DNA of 64,000 nt from a bacterium SCSIO 12844. Lineage in GTDB: Bacteria; Pseudomonadota; Gammaproteobacteria; Francisellales; Francisellaceae. Below the pieces are notes generated by a model. The model searched no databases, was not told the DNA's origin, and was given only the letters and a program-made list of their open reading frames with translations. The translations under genes and the position numbers were made by a program. Of this stretch, positions 37,001 through 52,000 are shown one piece after another; position 1 is the first letter of the stretch; every line of letters begins with the position of its first letter. Location: NCBI GenBank assembly GCA_024397935.1, contig CP073743.1, positions 1,736,001-1,800,000 of the forward strand, written 5' to 3'.

Positions 37001-40000
37001 TGATAAGCTGATAAACTTGCTGTTCCATTAGCAATTAATATGCCTGGTGTTAATGTATTAATAGTAATACCACTAGGTGCTGGAGCATTAAAACTTAAAA
37101 TATCTTCACTAGCATTAAAGTTCGTAATTGTAACTGTTGCACTTTCTAAGTTAACATCATCAATATCTGTAATAGCAAACTCAGAAGATATTACTGTCGC
37201 TGGATCATTTTCACTATAAGATAATGTTTTTGTTGTTCTAAATAAGTCATAAATTTTAACATAACTATCTTCTGCTCCAATTGCTACTGTCGTACCATCA
37301 GCGCTAATAGCAACTCCTGAGCCATTAAGACCATTGACTATTGTTCCATCAATATCTGGGCTAATCTGAGTCCAAGCTAAGCCATCCCAATCATAAACTC
37401 GGGCACTGCCAGTAAAAGAACCATTATCATTATTACTTGGTTCTCCAATTACTACTCGGTTACCATCACCACTTAAAGCAACTGCATTAAAGTCGCCGCT
37501 TCGACCAAATGCTACTTCACCATTAATGTCATCACCAAGCTGTACCCATACACCACCTATTAGCTCATAAATACGTACATGACCACTATTTGTACCATTT
37601 CCATCATTTGAAGGAGCACCAATCGCTACACGCGTTCCATCAGCACTTAAAGATACACTTTCTCCACTATAATCATCAGCTGCCTCTCCATCAATATCAC
37701 TTCCTACTTGTACCCAAGCTGTTCCATTCCAATCATATATTCTAACAGTACCACTATTAACACCATTATCATCATTTTGGGGAGAACCTATTGCTACACG
37801 AGTACCATCAGCACTTAATGAAACTGAGGTTCCACTAAAATCTCCAGCTTGCCCCTCAATATCACTACCTACTTGAACCCAAGCTGTCCCATTCCAATCA
37901 TATATTTCTACCTGCCCAGCACGTGAAGTACTACTATCATGATAGTAAGACCCTATTGCTATTCTTGATCCATCTGCACTTAATGAAACTGAATGACCAC
38001 TTCTACTAGCAATTGATTCACCATCAATATCAGCACCTAATTGAACCCAAGCTGTTCCATTCCAATCATAAATCCGCGCATGGCCAGTACTATGACCAGC
38101 AGGACCATCAGCATAAATTGCACCAATGGCAACTCTTGAACCATCAGCACTTAGAGACACTGAATAACCACTATAATCACCAATATCTTCTCCATCAAGA
38201 TCAGCACCTAATTGAACCCAAGATGAACCATTCCAATCAAATATTCTAGTATGCCCACTAGTACTATCATGTAAATAACCACCAATGGCTACTCGAGTAC
38301 CATCACTATTAAATGAAATTGCTGTACCAAATCGATCACTACTTTGATCACCATTTATATCAGTCCCCAGTTGTTCAAAACTAACGAAACCTAGTATAGG
38401 TGAATCATTTATTGGATTAACAGTTAACGAAGCTATTTCTGTATCTGAACTAAATGCCGTTGTATTTCCATTAGTAGAAACATCAATATCTGTATCACCA
38501 TCGCTACCTGAAGTTCGATCCCATGCACGATAAATAAGATTACCAGAACTACCATTATAATTTTCATTTGGTAAAAATCTTACTTTATTATTACTATTAT
38601 CTGCTGCAAGTAAAACTGCAGATAAATCAGATATTCCTGTAATATTAATCCAATTTGAGCCATTATTTATTGAATACTGCCACTGGCCATTGGTATTATC
38701 TGCTCCTGTAATAGCTATGCCTTCGACAGCACCACTATCAACATCAGTGATAGTAGAACCGACTAATGATAAAATATTATCACCTGCTGGATTAGTATCA
38801 TCCTCATTTATATCTGTTAAAACACCATTACCACTAATCAATGGCGCATCATTTACATCTGAAACATTAATTGTCATTGTGGCAGCTGTAGCGGAGTTAG
38901 TATCACCATCATTGACTAGGAAATTAAAGCTTGCTGTCTCACCATTTTCATTATCTGGGGTATAAACTAATAAACCAATATCCGCTGTTAAGATGACTGT
39001 ATCTGATGTAATCGTTGAGCCATTATAGCTTAAATCTCCATTACCTGAGATCGTTGAGAAGATAACGGTTATTGACTCTAAACTATCACCTGTATCAACA
39101 TCACTAAAATTAAATTCGCCGGCACTAAAGGTATGTGCCGTATCTTCATTGGTATTTACACTTGATGCTAATGCTACTGGCGCATCATTTACATCTGAAA
39201 CATTAATTGTCATCGTGGCAGCTGTAGCGGAGTTAGTATCACCATCATTGACAAGGAAATCAAAACTTGCTGTTTCACCGTTATCATTATCTGGGGTATA
39301 AACCAATAAACCGATATCTGCTGTTAAGATAACCGTATCTGAAGTAATCGTTGAGCCATTATAACTTAAATCACCATTACCTGAGATTGTTGAGAAGATT
39401 ACGGTTATTGACTCTAGCGCATCACCTGTATCAACATCACTAAAATTAAACTCGCCGCTACTAAAGGTATGCGCTGTATCTTCATTGGTATTTACACTTG
39501 ATGCTAATGCCACTGGGGCATCGTTGACATCTGAAACATTAATCGTCATCGTAGCAGCTGTAGCGGAGTTAGTATCACCATCATTTACTAGAAAATCAAA
39601 ACTTGCTGTTTCACCATTTTCATTATCTGGGGTATAGACTAATAAACCGATATCAGCTGTTAAAATGACCGTATCTGATGTAATCGTTGAACCATTATAG
39701 CTTAAGTCTCCATTACCTGAGATCGTTGAGAAGATAACGGTTATTGACTCTAAACTATCACCTGTATCAACATCACTAAAATTAAATTCGCCGCTACTAA
39801 AGGTATGTGCCGTATCTTCATTGGTATTTACACTTGATGCTAATGCCACTGGCGCATCATTTACATCTGAAACATTAATCGTCATGGTAGTTGCTGTAGC
39901 GGAGTTAGTATCACCATCATTGACAAGGAAATCAAAACTTACCGTTTCACCATTGTCATTATCTGGGGTATAGACTAATAAACCGATATCAGCTGTTAAA

Positions 40001-43000
40001 ATGACCGTATCTGATGTAATCGTTGAACCATTATAGCTTAAGTCTCCATTACCTGAGATCGTTGAGAAGATTACGGTTATTGACTCTAAACTATCACCTG
40101 TATCAACATCACTAAAATTAAATTCGCCGCTACTGAAAGTATGTGCTGTATCTTCATTGGTATTTACACTTGATGCTAATGCCACTGGGGCATCGTTGAC
40201 ATCTGAAACATTAATCGTCATCGTAGCAGCTGTAGCGGAGTTAGTATCGCCATCATTGACAAGAAAATCAAAGCTTGCTGTTTCACCGTTTTCATTATCT
40301 GGCGTATAGACTAATAAACCGATATTAGCTGTTAAAATGACCGTATCTGATGTAATCGTTGAGCCATTATAGCTTAAGTCTCCATTACCTGAGATTGTTG
40401 AGAAGATTACGGTTATTGACTCTAGCGCATCACCTGTATCAACATCACTAAAATTAAATTCGCCGCTACTGAAAGTATGTGCTGTATCTTCATTGGTATT
40501 TACACTTGATGCCAACGCCACTGGGGCATCGTTGACATCTGAAATATTAATTGTCATCGTGGCAGCTGTAGCGGAGTTAGTATCACCATCATTGACAAGA
40601 AAATCAAAACTTGCTGTTTCACCGTTGTCATTATCTGGGGTATAGACTAATAAACCGATATCAGCTGTTAAAATGACCGTATCTGATGTAATCGTTGAGC
40701 CATTATAGCTTAAATCACCATTACCTGAGATCGTTGAGAAGATAACCGTAATCGATTCTAATGCATCACCCGTATCGAAATCACTAAAGTTAAATTCGCC
40801 GCTACTAAAGGTATGTGCTGTATCTTCATTGGTATTTACACTTGATGCTAATGCTACTGGGGCATCATTTACATCTGAAACATTAATTGTCATCGTGGCA
40901 GCTATAGCGGAGTTAGTATCACCATCATTGACAAGAAAATCAAAGCTTGCTGTTTCACCGTTGTCATTATCTGGGGTATAGACTAATAAACCAATATCCG
41001 CTGTTAAGATGACTGTATCTGATGTAATCGTTGAGCCATTATAGCTTAAGTCTCCATTACCTGAGATCGTTGAGAAGATTACGGTTATTGACTCTAGCGC
41101 ATCACCTGTATCAACATCACTAAAATTAAATTCACCGGCACTAAAGGTATGTGCTGTATCTTCATTGGTATTTACACTTGATGCTAATGCCACTGGTGCA
41201 TCGTTGACATCTGAAACATTAATCGTCATCGTGGCAGCTGTAGCGGAATTAGTATCACCATCATTGACAAGAAAATCAAAACTTGCTGTTTCACCATTAT
41301 CATTATCTGGGGTATAAACCAATAAACCGATATCAGCTGTTAAAATGACCGTATCTGATGTAATCGTTGAACCATTATAGCTTAAATCACCATTACCTGA
41401 GATCGTTGAGAAGATTACGGTTATTGACTCTAGCGCATCACCTGTATCAACATCACTAAAATTAAACTCACCGGCACTAAAGGTATGTGCTGTATCTTCA
41501 TTGGTATTTACACTTGATGCTAATGCCACTGGCGCATCATTTACATCTGAAACATTAATTGTCATTGTGGCAGCTGTAGCGGAGTTAGTATCACCATCAT
41601 TGACAAGAAAATCAAAACTTGCTGTTTCACCATTATCATTATCTGGCGTATAAACCAATAAACCGATATCAGCTGTTAAAATGACCGTATCTGATGTAAT
41701 CGTTGAACCATTATAGCTTAAATCACCATTACCTGAGATCGTTGAGAAGATTACGGTTATTGACTCTAGCGCATCACCCGTATCGACATCACTAAAATTA
41801 AATTCACCGGCACTAAAGGTATGTGCCGTATCTTCATTGGTATTTACACTTGATGCTAATGCTACTGGGGCATCATTTACATCTGAAACATTAATTGTCA
41901 TCGTGGCAGCTGTAGCGGAGTTAGTATCACCATCATTAACAAGAAAATCAAAGCTTGCTGTTTCACCGTTTTCATTATCTGGCGTATAGACTAATAAACC
42001 AATATCCGCTGTTAAAATGACCGTATCTGATGTAATCGTTGAACCATTATAGCTTAAATCACCATTAGCTGAGATCGTTGAGAAGATTACGGTTATTGAC
42101 TCTAAACTATCACCTGTATCAACATCACTAAAATTAAATTCACCGCTACTGAAAGTATGTGCTGTATCTTCATTAGTATTCACTGAACTTGCTAATGCCA
42201 CTGGAGCATCATTAACATCTGAAACATTAATTGTCATTGTGGCAGCTGTAGCGGAATTAGTATCACCATCATTGACAAGAAAATCAAAACTTGCTATTTC
42301 ACCGTTGTCATTATCTGGCGTATAGACTAATAAACCGATATTAGCTGTTAAGATGACTGTATCTGATGTAATCGTTGAACCATTATAACTTAAATCACCA
42401 TTACCTGAGATCGTTGAGAAGATTACGGTTATTGACTCTAGCGCATCACCTGTATCAACATCACTAAAATTAAACTCACCGGCACTAAAGGTATGTGCTG
42501 TATCTTCATTAGTATTCACTGAACTTGCTAATGCCACTGGAGCATCATTAACATCTGAAACATTAATCGTCATCGTAGCAGCTGTAGCGGAGTTAGTATC
42601 ACCATCATTGACAAGGAAATCAAAACTTGCCGTTTCACCGTTGTCATTATCTGGGGTATAAACCAATAAACCGATATCAGCTGTTAAAATGACCGTATCT
42701 GATGTAATCGTTGAACCATTATAGCTTAAGTCTCCATTACCTGAGATCGTTGAGAAGATTACGGTTATTGACTCTAAACTGTCACCTGTATCGACATCAC
42801 TAAAATTAAATTCACCAGCACTAAAGGTATGCGCTGTATCTTCATTGGTATTTACACTTGATGCTAATGCTACTGGAGCATCATTGACATCTGAAACATT
42901 AATTGTCATCGTGGCTGCTGTAGCGGAATTAGTATCACCATCATTGACAAGAAAATCAAAACTTGCTGTTTCACCATTATCATTATCTGGCGTATAAACC

Positions 43001-46000
43001 AATAAACCAATATCCGCTGTTAAGATAACCGTATCTGATGTAATCGTTGAGCCATTATAACTTAAATCACCATTACCTGAGATCGTTGAGAAGATTACGG
43101 TTATTGACTCTAAACTGTCACCTGTATCAACATCATTAAAATTAAACTCACCGGCACTAAAGGTATGCGCCGTATCTTCATCGGTATTCACTGAGCTTGC
43201 TAATGCTACTGGGGCATCGTTAACCGATATAATATCAACATAAATGGTTGCAATATTGGATGGTGAATCTCCATCATTTCCAATAAATGTAATTTCTCTT
43301 TGCGTTAAATCTGGATCTTCTGAACTATTTTCATAGGTTACTGATTCAAAGAAAGTTTCATAATCTGCCAAACTTGCTGAACCTGTTGCTATTAATGTCC
43401 CTGGTGTTGAAGTATTAACTGTAATACCACCTGGCGCTGGACCATTAAAACTTAATATATCTTCACTTGCATTAAAATTTGTAATGGTAACGGTTGCACT
43501 TTCTAAATTTGTATCATCTACATCTGTAACAATAAACGAATTATCTAATACAGTTGCTGCATCATTTTCCGTATAATTAATTGTTTTTTCTGTTGCCTCA
43601 AAGTTATAGACTCTTACATGACCACTATTTGTACCATTTCCATCATTGAAAGGAGCACCAATTGCTATACGCGTTCCATCAGCACTCAATGAAACTGCAT
43701 AACCACTTTGATCATTAGATGCTTCTCCATCAATATCTAGGAATATTTGATTCCAAGCACTACCATCCCAATCAAATAGCCTAACATGCCCACTATTTCC
43801 GCCATTACCATCATTAAAATTAGCGCCAATAGCAATACGATTACCATCAGAACTTAATGAAACTGAATAACCATTTTGATCGTTTGCTGCCTCACCATCA
43901 ATATCTAAGCCTACTTGTACCCACGCTAAACCATTCCAGTCAAATACACGAACATGCCCTGCACCTGAACCTACATCATCATTACCAATCGCACCAATAG
44001 CAATTCGAGAGCCATCTGCACTTAAAGATACGCTAGTACCACTAGCATCTCCCGCTGCCTCACCGTCAATATCTAAACCTAATTGTATCCAAGCAGATCC
44101 ATTCCAGTCAAACACACGAACATTGCCTGCACCTGAACCTGCACCATCATTACCAGATCCACCGATTGCAACTCGAGAACCATCATTACTTAAAGAAACC
44201 GAGCCACCATAAAGATCATTCGCTGCTTCACCATTTAAGTCACTACCCATTTGTATCCAAGCTGAAGTATTCCATTCATAAATTCTTACTTGACCGCTAT
44301 CAACCCCATTATCATCATTTTGGGTGGCGCCAATAGCTAACCTTAATCCATCTGAGCTTAATGAAACACTTTGACCTGACATATCATTTGCTGTCTCACC
44401 ATCAATATCTGAACCTAATTGTATCCAAGCTGAACCATTCCATTGAAATACTCTTACATGACCACTGTCTGAACCATTACCATCATTTTTCATAGCTCCA
44501 ATGGCCACTATCATTCCATTATCACTTAATGAAACTGAATAACCAGTTTCATCTCCAGGCCCCTCAGGGTTAATATCATTTCCTAATTGAACCCAAGCTG
44601 TGCCATCATATTGATAAATACGCGTATGCCCTCTAGATGGACCATTCTCATATGCACCAATAGCAACCGTTAAACCGTCAGCGCTAGCAGCAATAGCTGA
44701 ACCAGAAAGGTCACCTACACGCTCACCATCTATATCTTGGCCCATTTGCTGTGAACCAAGAGTAATTTCTGGTGCATCATTAATATCTGAAACATTAATT
44801 GTCATCGTTGCAGCTGTAGCGGAGTTAGTATCACCATCATTGACTAGGAAATTAAAGCTTGCTGTCTCACCATTTTCATTATCTGGGGTATAAACTAATA
44901 AACCAATATCCGCTGTTAAGATGACTGTATCTGATGTAATCGTTGAGCCATTATAGCTTAAATCTCCATTACCTGAGATCGTTGAGAAGATAACGGTTAT
45001 TGACTCTAAACTATCACCTGTATCAACATCACTAAAATTAAATTCGCCGGCACTAAAGGTATGTGCCGTATCTTCATTGGTATTTACACTTGATGCTAAT
45101 GCTACTGGCGCATCATTTACATCTGAAACATTAATTGTCATCGTGGCAGCTGTAGCGGAGTTAGTATCACCATCATTTACAAAGAAATCAAAACTTGCTG
45201 TTTCACCGTTATCATTATCTGGGGTATAAACCAATAAACCGATATCTGCTGTTAAGATAACCGTATCTGAAGTAATCGTTGAGCCATTATAACTTAAATC
45301 ACCATTACCTGAGATTGTTGAGAAGATTACGGTTATTGACTCTAGCGCATCACCTGTATCAACATCACTAAAATTAAACTCGCCGCTACTAAAGGTATGC
45401 GCTGTATCTTCATTGGTATTTACACTTGATGCTAATGCCACTGGGGCATCGTTGACATCTGAAACATTAATCGTCATCGTAGCAGCTGTAGCAGAGTTAG
45501 TATCACCATCATTGACAAGAAAATCAAAGCTTGCTGTTTCACCGTTGTCATTATCTGGGGTATAGACTAATAAACCGATATCCGCTGTTAAGATAACCGT
45601 ATCTGATGTAATCGTTGAACCATTATAGCTTAAATCACCATTACCTGAGATTGTTGAGAAGATTACGGTTATTGACTCTAAACTATCACCTGTATCAACA
45701 TCACTAAAATTAAATTCGCCGCTACTGAAAGTATGTGCCGTATCTTCATTGGTATTTACACTTGATGCTAATGCTACTGGCGCATCATTTACATCTGAAA
45801 CATTAATTGTCATCGTGGCAGCTATAGCGGAGTTAGTATCACCATCATTGACAAGAAAATCAAAGCTTGCTGTTTCACCGTTGTCATTATCTGGGGTATA
45901 GACTAATAAACCAATATCCGCTGTTAAGATGACTGTATCTGATGTAATCGTTGAGCCATTATAGCTTAAGTCTCCATTACCTGAGATTGTTGAGAAGATT

Positions 46001-49000
46001 ACGGTTATTGACTCTAAACTATCACCTGTATCAACATCACTAAAATTAAATTCGCCGCTACTGAAAGTATGTGCTGTATCTTCATTAGTATTTACACTTG
46101 ATGCTAATGCTACTGGAGCATCATTGACATCTGAAACATTAATTGTCATCGTGGCAGCTGTAGCGGAGTTAGTATCACCATCATTTACAAAGAAATCAAA
46201 ACTTGCTGTTTCACCGTTATCATTATCTGGGGTATAAACCAATAAACCGATATCTGCTGTTAAGATAACCGTATCTGAAGTAATCGTTGAGCCATTATAA
46301 CTTAAATCACCATTACCTGAGATTGTTGAGAAGATTACGGTTATTGACTCTAGCGCATCACCTGTATCAACATCACTAAAATTAAACTCGCCGCTACTAA
46401 AGGTATGCGCTGTATCTTCATTGGTATTTACACTTGATGCTAATGCCACTGGGGCATCGTTGACATCTGAAACATTAATCGTCATCGTAGCAGCTGTAGC
46501 AGAGTTAGTATCACCATCATTGACAAGAAAATCAAAGCTTGCTGTTTCACCGTTGTCATTATCTGGGGTATAGACTAATAAACCGATATCCGCTGTTAAG
46601 ATAACCGTATCTGATGTAATCGTTGAACCATTATAGCTTAAATCACCATTACCTGAGATTGTTGAGAAGATTACGGTTATTGACTCTAAACTATCACCTG
46701 TATCAACATCACTAAAATTAAATTCGCCGCTACTGAAAGTATGTGCCGTATCTTCATTGGTATTTACACTTGATGCTAATGCTACTGGCGCATCATTTAC
46801 ATCTGAAACATTAATTGTCATCGTGGCAGCTATAGCGGAGTTAGTATCACCATCATTGACAAGAAAATCAAAGCTTGCTGTTTCACCGTTGTCATTATCT
46901 GGGGTATAGACTAATAAACCAATATCCGCTGTTAAGATGACTGTATCTGATGTAATCGTTGAGCCATTATAGCTTAAGTCTCCATTACCTGAGATCGTTG
47001 AGAAGATTACGGTTATTGACTCTAGCGCATCACCTGTATCAACATCACTAAAATTAAATTCGCCGCTACTGAAAGTATGTGCTGTATCTTCATCGGTATT
47101 AATGCTTGATGCAAGCGCTACTGGAGGATCATTTGTAGCTGTTATATCAACATAGATCGTTGCGATATTGGATGGGGAATTTCCATCATCTCCAATAAAT
47201 GTAATTTCCCTTTGCGTTAAATCTGGATCATCTGAACTATTTTCATAAGTTACTGACTCAAAAAAAGCTTCATAATCTGCTAAACTTGCTGAACCTGTTG
47301 CAATTAATGTACCTGGCGTTGAAATATTAACTATAATACCACCTGGTGCAGGTCCATTAAAACTTAAAATATCTTCACTTGCATTAAAATTCGTAATGGT
47401 AACGGTCGCACTTTCTAAATTTGTATCATCTACATCTGTAACAATAAAAGAATTATCTAATACAGTTGCTGCATCATTTTCAGTATAATTAATCGTTTTT
47501 TCTATTGCTTCTAAAGAATAGATTTGCACTCTACCATTTGCATCACCAGGCGAACCAACAACAAATTGACTACCGTCTGCCGATAGCTCTACGTCACTAC
47601 CAAAAAACTCAGTACCTGTATTACCTAATACTTTCTCTTCAACTTGAATCCACTCACTTTGTATTTCATCCCAGTCATAGATGGTTACTCTACCAATATG
47701 TGTTCCACCAGTACTAGAGCCAGAAATTGCCAAACGATTACCTGATTCATCAAAAGAAACAAAACCTTCTCTTTTTCTAAACTCTCCTAGTATATCACTT
47801 CCAAGTTGTACCCAGTCTGTACCATTATGTTCATAAACTTGAACTCTACCTGCTTGAGTGCCCGCTGTGCTGTCATCTGGACTACCTATTGCTATACGAG
47901 TTCCAGTAGCATTAATGGTTACCATTTCAGAAAAAGGAATAATTGAACCTAATTGAGACCAAGTTCCACCTAAATTTTCATAAACAACTGTTTGTCCACT
48001 TGTCAATTCAAAAACGACACGATTACCATCTGAAGATAATTCAACTGAAGACCCACCTTGACCGTTTGCAACTGAACCTGCAACTTCAAGTGTTTTATTC
48101 CATAGTAAACCATCCCATTCATATACACGAATATGACCTCCGTTTGCAGTAATACTTGGATTCTTTCTAGCTCCCATTGCAATGATATTACCATCAGCAC
48201 TAATAGAGACATCTCTACCATTTTCATCAGCACTATTTTCACCTGGAATATCAACGCCTACCTGATTCCAGTTTGAACCATCAAATTCATAAACACCCAC
48301 ATAACCTGCATTTCCATTAATTTGATAAGCACCAACAATTAATCTACTTCCATCTTCATCTAAGGCTACACTACGACCTAAATGATCGTCTGTTGATGCA
48401 CCTTCAATTGTTGAACCAACTTGATTCCATGAAGTACCATCAAATTCATAAACACTAACTGAACCATTATTACTACCACCACCATCATAAAATGGCGAAC
48501 CTACAGCTACTCTAGTACCATCTAAACTATAGGCAACACTTGCACCAAAATTATCACCAGATGCTATTCCTGTAATATCTGAGCCAATTTGCTCTATATC
48601 TACATAGACTTCAGGCGCATCATTAACTGCCACAACATCAATATTAACCGTTGCAACATTAGACTGCACATCGCCATCATTAACATAAAAATCAATTTGT
48701 CGTTGTGTCGTATCTGGATTATCAGAAACATTCTCATATGTAACTGAAGCCAAAGCCAACTCATAAGCAGCCTTAGTATCTGTTCCTATCAACGTTAAAA
48801 TACCAGTTGAAGCATTAAAACTACCTGTAATATTTGCTGTATCAGTAAATGCTAAATAATCCTCTCCTAAAGTAAACGTTCCGCCTGTAATTGCAATTGT
48901 TGCACTTTCAATATTTGTGTCATCAGGGTCAACAACTGAAAAGAATGGGTAAACTTGTGTGGCTGGGTCACCTTCAGTATAAATAACTGGGGTTGATGCT

Positions 49001-52000
49001 GTATCTGTTGTTAACTCATATATTCTAACATGGCCTGAATCAGCACCATTACCATCATTTAAATTTGCACCAACAGCTAATCTTGTTGCATCATGACCTA
49101 ATGCAACATCCCAACCATAGCGGTCACCTGAAGCTTCTCCTGCCAATGCAGTACTGACTAAGCTCCAATCTGTTCCATTCCACTTAAAGATTCTAACCTG
49201 GTCATTATTTTCATCACCAACAGCAATTAATTCACCATCAGCTCGCATTGCAACGCGTTGTCCTAAATTAGTTAGCGTTGTACCTACCTGAACCCAGGCT
49301 GAGCCATTATATTCATAGACAAGTGTATTCCCTACCTGATTTGTATGCCTTTCACCAATAACAATACGGCTACCATCTTCATTAAAATCTAAATCTGTAC
49401 CTAAACGTCCTTCTCCAACTAGACCTGCAATTGTTCCACCAACTTGATTCCAATTTGCACCATCCCAGTCATAAATACGCACACGACCCGAATTACTAGT
49501 TTCTAATGGCGCTCCTAAAGCAATACGCTCACCATCATCACTGATTGTAATTGTTTTCCAACGTACACTACCAAGAGGGACTACACCTCGTTGAACCCAA
49601 TCTGTACCATTATATTCATAAACAACGGGTCTAATTGATGCTGTCTGATCAATTTCTGAGGCAATAAAGACATTACCATCACCACTAAAATCTAAATATG
49701 TACCTAATCTTGCATTATTATCCCCATCTATTGAAGAGCCAAGCTGCACCCAATCTGTGCCATTATATTCAAATACACTAACCTGACCAATATTTGTACC
49801 CGCTCCCTGGTAATTAAATGCGCCAATAACTAAACGTTGCCCATCATTACTTAAAACAACACTATAGCCAAACTGATCGTTTGCATTTGCACCATCAATA
49901 TCTGAACCTATTTGAATCCAACTAGAACCATTCCACTGATAAATTCTTACATGACCACTATCAACACCATTAGCACCATCATTAAATGCAGCACCAATTG
50001 CAACGATATTACCATCTGCGCTAAATGAAATTGAATTACCACTTTCATCACCAGCTGCTTCTCCATTAATATCATTACCTAATTGTTGAAATTCATATAG
50101 TGCTAACTCCGATGCATCATTAGTACCTGCAATATTAATTGTAACTGTCTGTGTATCCTGTGCTGTACCATCATCAGCTTCTAAAGTGTAAGTTAAAGTT
50201 AATGTCTCACCAACAGACAGATAGTCAAAGGCTTCTGCTCCTGAGTCAAACTGCCAAGTAAATTGATCTGATGTCTCTGATGAATTTAAAATTGGATTAC
50301 TATCAACGATTGATAACATATTTAATAAAGTGGCATTGGCAATACCAGAGGTTGTACCTGATTCAACAACACTGATTACGTTTACTGGTACGGTATCTGT
50401 CGTATTTGTATCTTCAACAGTTAAAGTATCTGAAATACTTAAACCATTATCTGTTTCTGTTAAATTTCCTACCGCTGAATCACCAGCACCACTCGTATTG
50501 ATATCTGGTGGATCATTTATAACATTATCAAAAGATAAACCTATTTCAATACCATCATTACCCGTACCATCATACCCTATACCTGACATTCTAAATTGAA
50601 TGGTAGTAAAGGTACCATTAACTTGAACTGATCCAGCAGCTGTACTTCCAGGGTTAGTTGATGCTTCAGGGCTACCATTTAATGATTGAAAAGGAGTACG
50701 GCTAACTGTAGTTGATGTAACATCTAAGTGATTAACACCTGATAATTTAGTTAATGTACCACCTGAAATAAGTGTAAATAACGCACCATTACTAACTCCA
50801 TTACCCGCACCACCAACTCTATCAAAATTAATAATCGGGTTGGTTCTGGCAGTTGAGAATGTAATAGTTAATAGACTTGTTCCACCATCATCAGTTGCAA
50901 GAATAGGCCCATCTTCATCTGAAGTATCCCAGACGAATGTAAATCTTAATGAAGGAGAATTCGCCACAGAAGAATCATGCCAGAAACTTGTATTCGAGTT
51001 AAGTGTCTGGTTAAAGTTAAGATTTGTAATTGAATTTGAACTTTCCTGAGTAAATGTTAATGTTGTTGTAATCCCACTTGTCGTATTTGTAGCAGTACCA
51101 CCTGTTGCAGTATCTGAAATAGACCAGTTACCCGTATTAACATTAGCTAATAAATGCTCATAATCCTCAAAATCAACAATTTCCTCTGTTTCTACTAACT
51201 CATCAATTTCTAATATACTATCACCACCTAATTCTTCTCCACCTGTTAAATCAGTTGATGCTGCAATATCTGCATCCGTATATCCTTTTAATGCATCTAT
51301 AAAAGCTAATCCTTTCTCTCCCTCTGCAACATTACACCCATAAAATAGTAAATCACCACTGGAAGAAAAAGATTGCCCCCAAGTAGCTAGTTGATTTTTA
51401 TAAAATGATAAACTAGCTGAATTCAATACTGTATTTCCTAAGTATAATTCACCTTGATTACCATGCGAAATAATATGTACTGCATCAAGATTATTATATT
51501 TGCTTAATATCCTTGCAATCTCATCAACTCCGTTTTCATCAATATCTATAATTTCAACTGATGCTTTTCTTGAAATATCTTCAATCAGTGTATGCGGATC
51601 TTTTACTCTTGAATCAAAAATAACAACCTCTTGATAGACAGAATAGTCCTTTTCTAAATTAGAATTATTAATGCCTGTTAATTCTAATAAGCTCTCTGCA
51701 GCTTCAGTATTATCATTAACATTCAATGCTTCAAGAACTTTGCCCTGCTCACTTTCAGAAACCTCATCAGCAAGATCAACCGTTTCAACTGCAGCACCAT
51801 CAAACATATAGCGAGGCTCTAAAGCTTGCCTTAATATAGAAATTTCCGTGGATTGATCTAAATTTAAATCCGTTTTTAAAGATAATATTGAGCTTATTGC
51901 ATTACTTAATTTATTTTTTTGCAGATCTTTCTTTTTTATTTTTTTAATTTTTCTTACAATATCACCTAATTTATTGTTTTTAATAGTCATCACAGCACCA

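Noticed and set aside
13594-47121. CRISPR array or satellite-like noncoding repeats
   Set aside because: Units are 336 bp, without spacers, and translate in one continuous frame as protein domains.
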